Source: Platerodrilus igneus
Lineage: Eukaryota > Arthropoda > Insecta > Coleoptera > Lycidae
Reading direction: 5' to 3'
Assembly: GCA_036346225.1 (NCBI GenBank)
Contig: JARFIW010001082.1
Location: 1,674,001-1,738,000, forward strand
Length of the DNA stretch: 64,000 bases
Position 1 is the stretch's first letter. Each line of letters opens with the position of its first letter. The notes under the pieces were generated by a model. That model was not told the DNA's origin. It saw nothing but the letters and a program-made list of their open reading frames with translations, and made no database searches. Positions 24,611-38,100 of this stretch are shown in pieces. Both the position numbers and the translations under genes were made by a program.

Positions 24611-27600
24611 AATAAAAATATAAAAATTTTCTGTTCTTGGGAAATAGGTCATTTATTAACATTATTCTTCTCACTTAAATAATATGCAATACTAACATAA
24701 CGCGTTTCAGTTATCATAAATCTTGGTCACATGTTATTAAAATTCCTGTAAATTTCTAAAATATCTTAAACTATTAAAATGTATTATAATTAAAACTTAT
24801 TTGGTCACATTATTTTGAAATCTATTTGCATGGTATAAAATCTAATAACTAATAGCTAGACTAAAAAATTTTATTAAATGTATCCTATGCAGTTAAAAAC
24901 AAGTTATCAAATAACATTAGCGTTATCAAAAGTGATACGAATTTATATTAATTATTCTATACTTTACTTAATAATAAATCTTAATATTTTTATATACAGA
25001 GTGAATGTTAGAATAAATACCTTTTTGAGATGATTTACCATTAAGCAAGAAATAAGCACTAAAAAACAGTATATTAACTATGTAATTATTAATTATGAAT
25101 AATATTGTTATAAATTTATTTATTTATACTGTTTATGTTCCGTTGAATGTGAATAATTTCTAATGTACTACGTTTATTTTCATTTTGTTCTATGTTAATT
25201 ACACTTGGATTTTCAAAATCAAAGTTATGCATGTGGTCCAATGCATGATTTGCCAGTGCTGTGTTTCTTTTATGAGTTTTAATAGAATATAGGTGTTCAT
25301 AAATTCTACGGTGTAAATATTGTTTCGTATTTCCGATATATGAACCGTTACAGTTTTTACAGTTTATTTTATAGATACAATTAGTTTTGTCTGTAATTGG
25401 TGCTAGCGATTTCAATTTTGTAAAAAAATTATTGTTATTATTGTTAGGTTTGTGAACAACTTTTATTTCGTATTTTTTTAAACATTGTCGAATTTTATTG
25501 GATACCGTTGGGTGATATTTTATACTAACATAATTTTCTTGTTCTTTTTTTAGTTTATTTTTTGGTGGATTGTATATTGCGTGGATTGTTTCCTTTATGA
25601 TTGGTGTGACAAATTTATGTGGGTATCCGTTCTGTTTTAGAGTTGATTTAATTTTATTTAATATAATTGGTCTTTCATTAGGGTGTGTAAAATGCATTGC
25701 TTTATTTACTAGGTTTTCACTACATTTCTTTTATATATATTTAGGTATCTACCCGTCCATATTTTTTTATTGTACCAATTGGTGACTATTGTTCTATTTT
25801 GTTTAAGTTTTAGTGCAATATCTAGAAATTGTATTTTGTTGTTTTCTTGTTTATTCACTGTAAATTGTAGGCGTGGGTGGTATCCATTAAATTTTGTGAG
25901 TGTTTCATCAATCATGTTATTTGGTATGCATAATAAGCAATCATCTACATATCTCTTATAAAAGTGTATAATACGCATAAAAGCATGAAAAATCGATAAT
26001 ACCAAGGCGAAACGCTTTTACTAACAAACAAACACGTCGAATATAGGAAATACCTTGAAACGCAAACTCCTAGAAATATTATTTTAAAACGATCGTTAAT
26101 TGAACACCTGCATGTTTTGGAAAGGTCATGTTCCCCTTATTTGTGTAGATAAAAGACAAGGTTCGAGGTATATCTTGCAAACGGACGGATGTTTCGCATA
26201 AATGCTAACCAAAAGTTTCCTTAAAGCGCAGAAGGGATGGACAATCAATGATATGCTTTGGAATGATTTTCAAGATGGCGGAAAATAAAATTGGGCTGGA
26301 ACCAGTTCTCCAAAAATTGTGCATTTATTGCAAAAAAAAAACTTTCAAATCAATTTGTGCAGTGTAGTAAGTGTTGTGAAAGAGCTCATACATCATGTTG
26401 TGACAGGATTTGTAGTATTAAGCAACAAGCAGATGGTTCTAAAGTAATTGTTTGTAATATTTGTTCTCAAAATAGCAAAACTTCAACTTGTGAAACTGTT
26501 GATAAGACAGGACAACATCTGGACAACAAGAATGAAGCAATAGTTAATTTTCTTCAAGGTGCTGAATTTAGAAAAATAGTCAAAAATGTTGTAAAAGGTG
26601 AAACACAGGCTTTAATTCAGAAAATTGATAACTTACAAACAGAAATATATAATCTCAAAGAATCCAATATTGATTTGGTAAAACTGCTCAATAACACACC
26701 ATCATATCATTCTAAAGCACCACCAAATAAAACAGATAAAGAAGGAGGCTCTTTAATAAATTCATGTAGTACAGCAGTTGAAATGATCACTGCAATAGCA
26801 GATAAATGTGATGAACCTGTTAGCAATAAAGCTTTAGTATGTGATAAGGAAAAATTTTCATATGCTCTTCTAATTATCATAATTTTAACAATGATAATAT
26901 CAACTCTAATAATATACAATGTGATAGAAGGCTTTTGGGAGCAAAACACAGCCACCTATTGATAACAGATCTCAATGGACTGCTGTTGTGAATAAAAGAT
27001 CTAAAAAGAAAATCATTGTTGGATCAGCAGCACCTACTTTAGAAAATTCTGATGACACTTTAGTTGGTGTTGGCAAGAGGGCATGGTTTCATTTAAGTAG
27101 AATAGCACATAAGCCAAATGGGGAGGCACGCATAGCCCAGGACATCATCAGCTATTTAAAAAAAGATGCTCTTGGCGCAATCTGTTTTAGAATCAATAGC
27201 AATAATAAGTTCAGTTCATTTAAACTTGGGGTTCCTAATCACCTTAGGGACTACTTTATGGAACCATCGTATTGGCCAAATAATGTTCTTATTCGTGAAT
27301 TTAGCTTTAAGCCACCAAAGGCTGATAAACCTCCTAAAATGTACAATGCTGATCAGTCATTAAGCTCATCAAACTCTGCACCTTTTTTTAGATGTTGGGA
27401 CAATCAAACCAATCTCCGAGTAGCGACCCATAATGATGTTTATGATAATGGCAACGGTTTAACATGCCATTTCAGACAGGAAATCGTAGTGCCAAGTTTG
27501 TTCCTATTGTTATCAATGGATTGCCAGTGTTTGAACACATTGAAAGTCGATCTTATAACTGCCGATTTTATAAATAAGCATGACATCAGTTTTTTATGTA

Positions 27601-30600
27601 TTAACGAAACATGGTGTAATGAGGAAAGTTTGAAATACATGGTGTTTGCAAACTTTTACTTGGCCGCCAGCTATTGCAGATCTCATACCAAGGGAGGGGG
27701 TGTTGGAATATGGTGTCGAAACACAATAACAGCACTGCCGTTACACTTACAAGAATTCTGCCTAGAAAAAGAATTCGAAATTTGTGGCGTCTCAATTAAT
27801 CTTGTTAATAGTAGATTAGTAATTTTAAATTGTTATAGATCCCCAAATGGTACCAGTTTCAAAATTTTTCATAAGCAAATGAATAAGGTCTTGAATTGCA
27901 TTCATAAACCTAGAATACAGATTATATTGTGTGGTGACTTTAATTTCGACCCAGATAGGAATTGCAATGAATTCAAAACTTTTGCTAGTCTCTGTGATAG
28001 TTTCTCAGTCAGAAATACAGTCTTTGATAAAACTCGTCTAAATTATACATTGGATTATATTTTTACTAGTACTTCTGTGTTCAAAACAAAAACTACTGTG
28101 ATTGACACTCTTTTTTTCCAATCACAGCACTTTTATTTCAAGGAAACAGTAAAATGGGTCCAATTGTCAAAATTAAATATGAATATGTAAGAGCCTATCC
28201 TGAAGATGTCATCCTAAACTTTCTGGGCGATTTAGCTCATGAGACCTGGGGTGATGTAATGATGTGCACGAAAGTGGATGATGCCTTTGAAAACTTCCAC
28301 AATATATTCTTGTTCTATTTTAATATTCACTTTCCATTAAAGCGCAAGTACATGAAGGAGAATAATGATAAAAAAAGAAATTGGGTTAACAATATGGTCA
28401 AAAAATTCAGTAAATATTTAAGGGATCTTTTTACATTGGTAAAATCTTTTCCGGAATATAGGGATTACTATAAAGCATATAAAAATTCTCATTCTCACCT
28501 AGTTCGAGAAACAAAAAGATTATTTTATCAGAATAAAATAACTATGGCTCAAAATCCACTTAGATCCAGTTGGAAATTGATTAACTCTGTAAACAATCAA
28601 AGGCAACCCGAAGGTGAAATTAAAATTCAAGATGGTGATGTTTTAATTGAAGATCCTGCGCTGGTGGTTAATAAATTTAATGAGTTTTTTGTAAATGTGG
28701 CAGATAGGATTATCAGTCACATCCCTAAGGTACCTTTTTCTACAAAAATAAAGAACAACAGTAACTCACTATTTCTAATTCCTTTTGTGGAGGAAGAGTT
28801 TATTTCCTTAATCAGCAAAAAACTAAAATCAAAAAAGTCAAGTGGTTTTGATGAGATCCCAAATTTTCTTATAAAAAAAAGTGTTAGGGAAATTGTAAAA
28901 CCCCTAACTTTTCTCATTAATCTCAGTTTAGAGTATGGTGTTTTTCCAAAGAAACTGAAGCTTACCAAGTTTCTTCCTCTTTTCAAGAAAGGTAATGTAG
29001 ACTCATTGGATAATTATCGTCCAATTGCCCTCATTTCAGTTTTTTCTAAAGTGTTTGAGTACTGTTATCTGGATAGACTATCGAAATTTCTTCATTCCAA
29101 CAAAATCATAATTACAAATCAATTTGGTTTTCAACCAAATCATAGCACAGTGGATGCAATTTTCAAGTTTGTTGAAGTCGTTACTAATTCCATTGAATCT
29201 GGTGAGAATCCTTTTGTGACCTTAGCAAGACTTTCGACTGTGTGTTGCACTGGATACTTTTTATAAAGATGGAGAAGTATGGCATTCGAGGAAAAGCTTT
29301 AGCATGGCTCCAGAGTTATTTAGACAGTCGTTCACAGTATGTGTCGGTTCAACACACTATGGGTAACACACGTAGGTCTATTAACTCGACGGTACTTGAA
29401 AATAGGGTCGGGGTGCCACAGGGCTCAGTTTTGGGCCCTGTGCTATTCCTTTTGTATATTAATGACATCAACTTGCATTTGAAAGAATGCTCATTGTTTT
29501 TATATGCTGATGATGCTACAATTGTAACCTCTAATCAGGACCCTTCTACTCTCCAGTCAAACCTGCAAAACAATCTTGATCATTTGTTCAATTGGTTCTC
29601 TATGAACTTTCTATACATCAATCCCAGCAAAACATTGACTATTGTTTTACACAATTACAATAGCAAAATTGTGAACATTGACGTTATACTCAATGGCACC
29701 CCAATACCTCAAACAGGTAGTATCAATTTTTTGGGTGTGAATGTAGATCAAAATCTAAATTGGAAGCCTCATTGTGAGAAAGTGTGCGCAAAATTAAATT
29801 CACTATGCTATTTGATCAGAAACCTTAAATCATTTTTGAATACAAACCAACTGTTGCTGGTATACAATTCTCATTGTTCCTCAACACTGAGATATGGAAT
29901 CAGTTTCTGGGGTGCGTCGTCCGATGCACGTGATGTTTTTATTTGTCAGAAGAGGGTGATCAGGAATATCATTAGTATTTCACAAACTACATCTTGCCGT
30001 GCCTTTTTTAAGCAATTATGTATTTTACTCTACCTTCGATTTTCATTTTAGAAGTGGCCACTCTAATCTATAAGAATAAATCAGATTACTCGCATGGCTA
30101 CGACTATCAGAACCATGACACTCGCAATAAAAGTGATCTCAGGATTCCCAGCTTTAAGTATAGAATTGGAAGGACATCTCCCACTTATCTTGGTCAAAAA
30201 ATTTTTAATAGTCTCTCTCAAGAAATAAAGTCCTCACACAATGTAAAATTTTTTAGAGTTAAACTAAAAAGTTTCTTGGTAGCTCAGAGCTTTTACAACA
30301 TTGAAGAGTTTTTCTCCTACAGTTTGAAACTAGCCAAGTATGCATAAGTTATAGTGTGGTATATGAAATACAGAGTTATATTAAAATTTTAATGTTATAT
30401 TTAATGTTTCTATAGGTAATAGTAAATGTTGACTTGTTCCATAATGTTTTTTTATGTGCATTCCTATGGAAATGAATTTCTGAAATAAATAAATAAAAAT
30501 AAATAAATGAGACAGGCATAATAGCATTTCACTTCGAAACGCACGTATTCAGTCCACGTGGGTTAGATAGAACGCGGACAGTAATATCGATTTTCTACCA

Positions 30601-32139
30601 CTCAAGCGAGGGTAGAAGGAAACATCTAATATGCATAAGAGGAGAATAGAGTTAATATAGGCAGGGTATTTAAAAGTCACTAAATATTTCATTGGTCTAT
30701 ATAGTTAGTTGTACAACAGACGAGCACGGGAAAAATTGAATGCGGGTTTTCGGAAAATATCATAACGGCGAGCTAAATTTTAAAGATTTGGAAAACGGTT
30801 ATACCAAAATTGGAAGAACGAATTAGTTTAATGAAGTATTTCGCGTGAAGAGTGGCCTAGAGGTGGCATTTTGAATTGTATAAATACTCTAAGAGAATTA
30901 GCATCGCCCTCTTTGGTATTCTGATCGCGCTCTTTGATTTTTCATCGCTTTAGACTACGTACAGAAATCTACTAACGAGCTTGTAGGTATTTAAAATTTA
31001 AATTAAATAGTAAATTGTTGGCCTCATAGTTTGAAACGCAGATAGTGTCGTGTTTAATTTTAACTGGAGGTGCAACAGATATTTTAACAAGCTCGTAAAG
31101 TAACGTAAATTAAATTCTGCAATAATAAAAAAGTGTAATATACTTGGATTTGGATTTGGATGGATCTTGAATGAATAGCATGCAGCACAATTTAGATGGT
31201 GTTCATCTATAAATAGCTGGAGGCGGCAAGCAGAGCAGAACCACGAAACCGATGGTGCAGGAACTTGACTTCATCGTCAACGGAGTAGGGATCTTCAAGA
31301 AATTCCAGGTAACGCATTAGAATTTGCTGTTTTTATAAACTAGGAAAATGATTGTGATGTGTGAGAGTGAACTGTGATGGTATTTTGCATTATCTTGCGT
31401 ATTGAAAATAATACGTATAACTAACTTTGATTATGGTATTTGAATATAAATCTAAAGGTGTATATAAAGCTTATTAACATTCCTCATGAATTTAAAATTT
31501 TATTGTTAAGAGTACATGGGTTGTTTTTGTGTTTGTAGTAAGAGTATGCAAAGTAAAAAGCATACATTAATAAAATAAACTGGGTTATCATGAGCTCACC
31601 ATACTCGAGTGTACTAATTAGAAATAATTATAAATAAAAAATAAAAATAAGGTATTATTCAGGGCCCATTTACTCCTGTTACATTCAATGTGTTTGAAAT
31701 TTCAAGTTAAAATCTTGGACTTTACAAAGATAGAATTTATTGAGGTGTAACTTGAGCATCGAAATGTAAATAATCTTGAATTATTATTTGTAAATAGTGA
31801 TAAATAAATATTGTATGATTGTTGTATTATTTTGTGGTTTTATTGAGAGTGTGCGTGAACGATAAAGAGTATGATAGTAAATCTAGGTATCCAAGAGGAG
31901 GCCCAACTGAGCTAGCCAGGGAGCTGTTGAAGAAAGCAATTAAAGTGATGAAGCAGGAATCTGGGTAAGAATTTTTTTTTTTTGAAATTTTCTATTGTGT
32001 GAAATTATCAATTTTTTTAAAATTGATAATTTGAGAAAGTACTATTTACCAGAGGGGTTACACGGCAATTTATGACGGCCCAACGTTAGGGTTCAAAGAA
32101 TTTTTTTCTCTGGCGAGGTCTAATAGGGGTTCCACGGCA

Positions 32140-32186
<47 letters not shown>

Positions 32187-35100
32187 GTATTATTTCTCGA
32201 ACGAAAGTAAGTAAACAACTGATTTGATTAAAATCTTGGGATGCACTCGTTCTACCAGATAAAACTACAGCGTCAAATTGTAATTTTTATTCAACGTTTC
32301 GGCATTGACTTTATGCCTTCTTCATAGACTGAAAAATTTAATGAAGATTATTACAATTAAAATCAAACAGTTAAGCTGTGTACTTACATAAATTACTATG
32401 ACTTAAACCTGATTTAAACTTAACAAACAACACTTATTCATGGCATACAGCTTGGTTAAACTTTTAAAAATTAATTACGGCAACACAATTAAAATGTAAC
32501 ACAGTCAATTGGATAAAATAAATAAATAAATAAATAAATTAACATATAACAACATGCAGTTAAACCTAATCATACGGCGCAACAAGCATAACTAAACTAA
32601 TCCTATTTAATAATTGATCATGTTGTCACATGGTCATAATCTAAAACCTGTAAGTCATAATCTAAAACCTATATCTTAATAATTTAATGGACAAATGGAA
32701 CACACTAGTAAATGAAGCACGCTAAACAAAATACATAATTAAACATTTCTACACTATTTGCGAAAATGGCGTTATTAAACTTGTAGAGCGCAGAGTAGAC
32801 AGTATTCAAGTTGTTCATATCCAGTTTGTTATTTAGTGGATTCGGTTGTTGCTGAATATAGAAAGATTCCAAGAAAAGTCTCTTATAATAATTGGATTCT
32901 ATATCTAATATAGTGGTATTCTCAAAATTCGCTGTATGTTTAGTATTGTGCAAATGTGACGCAAGAGCACAATTAGATTTTCCAATCCTGGCATCACTTT
33001 TGTGTTGTATGATGCGGTTCTTTAGCCACTGTTTTGTCTGACCAACGTACGTTTTTTTGCAACTACATTGTATTTTGTAAATAACGTTGCTACACAGAGA
33101 CTTATCTGTGCTATCTTTTATTTTTGTAAACAAACTACCTATCGATTTTTATAGACGCACGCGATAAACAAGTCCGGTTGCTTCAAAATCTTGGCAAGTT
33201 GGGGTGTTAGATTTTGAATGTAAGGTAGTTTCTGAATTTCTTCCTCTGATCGATCTAGTGCTGAAATTGGTAGGTGTTTTGTATGCAATAATCGTTTTAT
33301 AAGAGGTTTGGGATATGCATTATTCACCAAAGTAAATTCCAATTGTTTTAAATTTTTACGAAGCAAGTCTGGCTCACATATTCTGGTAATACGGTGTTTT
33401 AAACCAATAATGGTGTTAATTTTATGAGCGAGCGTATGGTTGGAGTGATAATTAATATACCTCCCAGAGTCAGTAGGTTTCTTGTAGATATCAAAAGCAA
33501 CGTATTGGTAGGCGATCTAATCACCAATGTGTCTAGAAATGGGATACTCTGGTCAACTTCTTTTCATATGTAAAACCAAATTAGAATTATAGCTGTTGAA
33601 AATATGCACTGTATACTCTATCAAATGTTCAGGCACGGAACATAAGATGTCATCCACATATTTGACAATGAAGGAATGTCAAAAGGAAGTAAATTCATGA
33701 CCGACTCTAGTAAAGAATCCATGACGACTTGAGCAATGATAGGAGACAGTGGAGAGCCCATAGGTGTGCCAAAGGTCTGAAGGTAATATGTGGAGTTAAA
33801 GATAAAGTATGTGTTGTTAAAACTAGTTCAATAGTTGATAAAAACGATTTCAAATCCAGATTACAATGTGGTTGAATTTGGTTCCATTTCTCCGTGATAA
33901 TACTCACTACTAACTCAATGGGAATATTAGTAAACAAAGAGCGGACATCTAAAGAAATCAGGATGTGATCGGGAGGTAATTGAAACTGTCTGTAACCGTC
34001 TACAAATGAAAAAGTATCCTTAAGGTTCCACCTCTCTAACGGAAAGGAATTTTTTAAAATTTTCGACAAAAAGGCAGCAACATTATAAGTAGGAGAATTA
34101 ATACAGGAAATAATCGGTCTAAGAGGTATACCAGCTTTGTGAATTTTGGGCAAACCATAATATTTGCCTGGACTGCAGTTATTTTTTATTAGGTCTTGTT
34201 TATCATTAGGTGTGATCATAGATTGGTTGAACAGAAGTTTAATGTGATCGTTAACCTTCTTTTGTATAGTGAACGTCGGATCCCTATTGAGTTTTTTATA
34301 TATCATTTGATCATCAAGCAATTCGTTGGATTTAGTTAAATAATCTTGTTTATCTAAGATGACAGTGACAGAACCTTTGTCAGCTTTTGTTACAATAATG
34401 CTAGGATTGTCCCTAAGGAACTTTTTTACAACTGTATACATGCGATTATTTTTGTTAAGTGTACTCCTGTATTCTGGATTAGTGCAAAATTGGTGATTAA
34501 ATTGGTGACTCTACATCGTATCAATGACTTTTCTTCTGCCGGTTTTTCGATTACGTCAATCACTGATTCAATATCTGCTAATAGTTTGCCAATATTTATG
34601 TCCGTAGTCGTCATTTCCAGATTAAACTGTGGACCTAAAGATAAAAACCTTTAACGTCTTCTGGAATAAGGGTACTGCTATGATTCACTACCCATTTACT
34701 ATTATCTTTAAATAATTGTTTGTTGTTCAATTGGTTATTTTGCAAAGATTGTAATTTTTGATATTCCTTTTTAACTAACATAAAGTGTTTGTTATACGTA
34801 ATTAATTGATTGCTATAAAAATTATTAAAAGTTTGAGACGGCAGCGACTGTCGAAGAGAATTCTTGATGTTCGAAAGTTTGTACGACCAAAAATCAATCT
34901 CTGTATGAGTGATTTGTATTTCCAAAGATAAAATTCGTTTCCTTAATCTATTATTAAAGTTATTAATCTTTCTATTAGTATGGCTATCTCTACATAAAAG
35001 TAATTGTTGCACCTGCTAAATTGTTCAATATGTGGCTAGGTACCACATCCTCTCTTCTGCATTTTTCTAAAAGTTACACCGGTTATTAAAGTTAGCAAGT

Positions 35101-38100
35101 TTCTTATTAATGTTGGCCCACTGTTTTAATTGCTTGCAAGCATCTTCACCAAATTCCAAACGTATGTTATTGTAGAATCCCATATCTATTAACAATTAGT
35201 ATTATTTCTCGAACGAAAGTAAGTAAACAACTGATTTGATTAAAATCTTGGGATGCACTCGTTCTACCAGATAAAACTACAGCGTCAAATTGTAATTTTT
35301 ATTCAACGTTTCGGCATTGACTTTATGCCTTCTTCATAGACTGAAAAATTTAATGAAGATTATTACAATTAAAATCAAACAGTTAAGCTGTGTACTTACA
35401 TAAATTACTATGACTTAAACCTGATTTAAACGTAACAAACAACACTTATTCATGGCATACAGCTTGGTTAAACTTTTAAAAATTAATTACGGCAACACAA
35501 TTAAAATGTAACACTGTCAATTGGATAAAATAAATAAATAAATAAATAAATTAACATAAAACAACATGCAGTTAAACCTAATCATACGGCGCAACAAGCA
35601 TAACTAAACTAATCCTATTTAATAATTGATCATGTTGTCACATGGTCATAATCTAAAATCTGTAAGTCATAATCTAAAACCTATATCTTAATAATTTAAT
35701 GGACAAATGGAACACACTAGTAAATGAAGCACGCTAAACAAAATACATAATTAAACATTTCTACACTATTTGCGAAAATGGCGTTATTAAACTTGTAGAG
35801 CGCAGAGTAGACAGTATTCAAGTTGTTCATATCCAGTTTGTTATTTAGTGGATTCGGTTGTTGCTGAATATAGAAAGATTCCAAGAAAAGTCTCTTATAA
35901 TAATTGGATTCTATATCTAATATAGTGGTATTCTCAAAATTCGCTGTATGTTTAGTATTGTGCAAATGTGACGCAAGAGCACAATTAGATTTTCCAATCC
36001 TGGCATCACTTTTGTGTTGTATGATGCGGTTCTTTAGCCACTGTTTTGTCTGACCAACGTACGTTTTTTTGCAACTACATTGTATTTTGTAAATAACGTT
36101 GCTACACAGAGACTTATCTGTGCTATCTTTTATTTTTGTAAACAAACTACCTATCGATTTTTTATAGGCGCACGCGATAAACAAGTCCGGTTGCTTCAAA
36201 ATCTTGGCAAGTTGGGGTGTTAGATTTTGAATGTAAGGTAGTTTCCTGAATTTCTTCCCCTCTGATCGATCTAGTGCTGAAATTGGTAGGTGTTTTGTAT
36301 GCAATAATCGTTTTATAAGAGGTTTGGGATATGCATTATTCACCAAAGTAAATTCCAATTGTTTTAAATTTTTACGAAGCAAGTCTGGCTCACATATTCT
36401 GGTAATACGGTGTTTTAAACCAATAATGGTGTTAATTTTATGAGCGAGCGTATGGTTGGAGTGATAATTAATATACCTCCCAGAGTCAGTAGGTTTCTTG
36501 TAGATATCAAAAAGCAACGTATTGGTAGGCGATCTAATCACCAATGTGTCTAGAAATGGGATACTCTGGTCAACTTCTTTTTCATATGTAAAAACCAAAT
36601 TAGAATTATAGCTGTTGAAAATATGCACTGTATACTCTATCAAATGTTCAGGCACGGAACATAAGATGTCATCCACATATTTGACAATGAAGGGAATGTC
36701 AAAAGGAAGTAAATTCATGACCGACTCTAGTAAAGAATCCATGACGACTTGAGCAATGATAGGAGACAGTGGAGAGCCCATAGGTGTGCCAAAGGTCTGA
36801 AGGTAATATGTGGAGTTAAAGATAAAGTATGTGTTGTTAAAAACTAGTTCAATAGTTGATAAAAACGATTTCAAATCCAGATTACAATGTGGTTGAATTT
36901 GGTTCCATTTCTCCGTGATAATACTCACTACTAACTCAATGGGAATATTAGTAAACAAAGAGCGGACATCTAAAGAAATCAGGATGTGATCGGGAGGTAA
37001 TTGAAACTGTCTGTAACCGTCTACAAATGAAAAAGTATCCTTAAGGTTCCACTCTCTAACGGAAAGGAATTTTTAAAATTTTCGACAAAAGGCAGCAACA
37101 TTATAAGTAGGAGAATTAATACAGGAAATAATCGGTCTAAGAGGTATACCAGCTTTGTGAATTTTGGGCAAACCATAATATTTGCCTGGACTGCAGTTAT
37201 TTTTATTAGGTCTTGTTTATCATTAGGTGTGATCATAGATTGGTTGAACAGAAGTTTAATGTGATCGTTAACCTTCTTTTGTATAGTGAACGTCGGATCC
37301 CTATTGAGTTTTTTATATATCATTTGATCATCAAGCAATTCGTTGGATTTAGTTAAATAATCTTGTTTATCTAAGATGACAGTGACAGAACCTTTGTCAG
37401 CTTTTGTTACAATAATGCTAGGATTGTCCCTAAGGAACTTTTTTACAACTGTATACATGCGATTATTTTTGTTAAGTGTACTCCTGTATTCTGGATTAGT
37501 GCAAAAATTGGTGATTAAATTGGTGACTCTACATCGTATCAATGACTTTTCTTCTGCCGGTTTTTCGATTACGTCAATCACTGATTCAATATCTGCTAAT
37601 AGTTTGCCAATATTTATGTCCGTAGTCGTCATTTCCAGATTAAACTGTGGACCTAAAGATAAAAAACCTTTAACGTCTTCTGGAATAAGGGTACTGCTAT
37701 GATTCACTACCCATTTACTATTATCTTTAAATAATTGTTTGTTGTTCAATTGGTTATTTTGCAAAGATTGTAATTTTTTGATATTCCTTTTTTTAACTAA
37801 CATAAAGTGTTTGTTATACGTAATTAATTGATTGCTATAAAAATTATTAAAAGTTTGAGACGGCAGCGACTGTCGAAGAGAATTCTTGATGTTCGAAAGT
37901 TTGTACGACCAAAAATCAATCTCTGTATGAGTGATTTGTATTTCCAAAGATAAAATTCGTTTCCTTAATCTATTATTAAAGTTATTAATCTTTCTATTAG
38001 TATGGCTATCTCTACATAAAAGTAATTGTTGCGCACCTGCTAAATTGTTCAATATGTGGCTAGGTACCACATCCTCTCTTCTGCATTTTTCTAAAAAGTT

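Larger units (their letters stand above)
24605..26010 (-). mobile_element. Penelope-like element, 5'-truncated
   Basis: The coding part (25116-26005) is followed on the minus strand by roughly 500 bp of A+T-rich sequence ending at (TA)n. The minus strand near 24700-24730 reads AACTGAAACGCGTTATG; GAAACG-type strings are typical of Penelope terminal repeats, but no full hammerhead core is visible. The 5' part of RT is missing. It appears unrelated at close range to the array at 32-40 kb, having a different protein sequence. Confidence 0.65.
26240..30512 (+). mobile_element. CR1/Jockey-like LINE, nearly full length
   Basis: The element has ORF1 with a PHD-like finger, ORF2 with an endonuclease/exonuclease/phosphatase (EEP) domain and RT, and a 3' UTR ending at 30483-30512 in AAATAAATAAATAAAAATAA repeats. 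A plausible ORF1 start is the ATG at 26275. A few frameshifts interrupt it, but most domains are readable over long open frames, so it is a relatively young copy. The insertion lies in CTH intron 2, in the orientation opposite to CTH. Confidence 0.85.
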
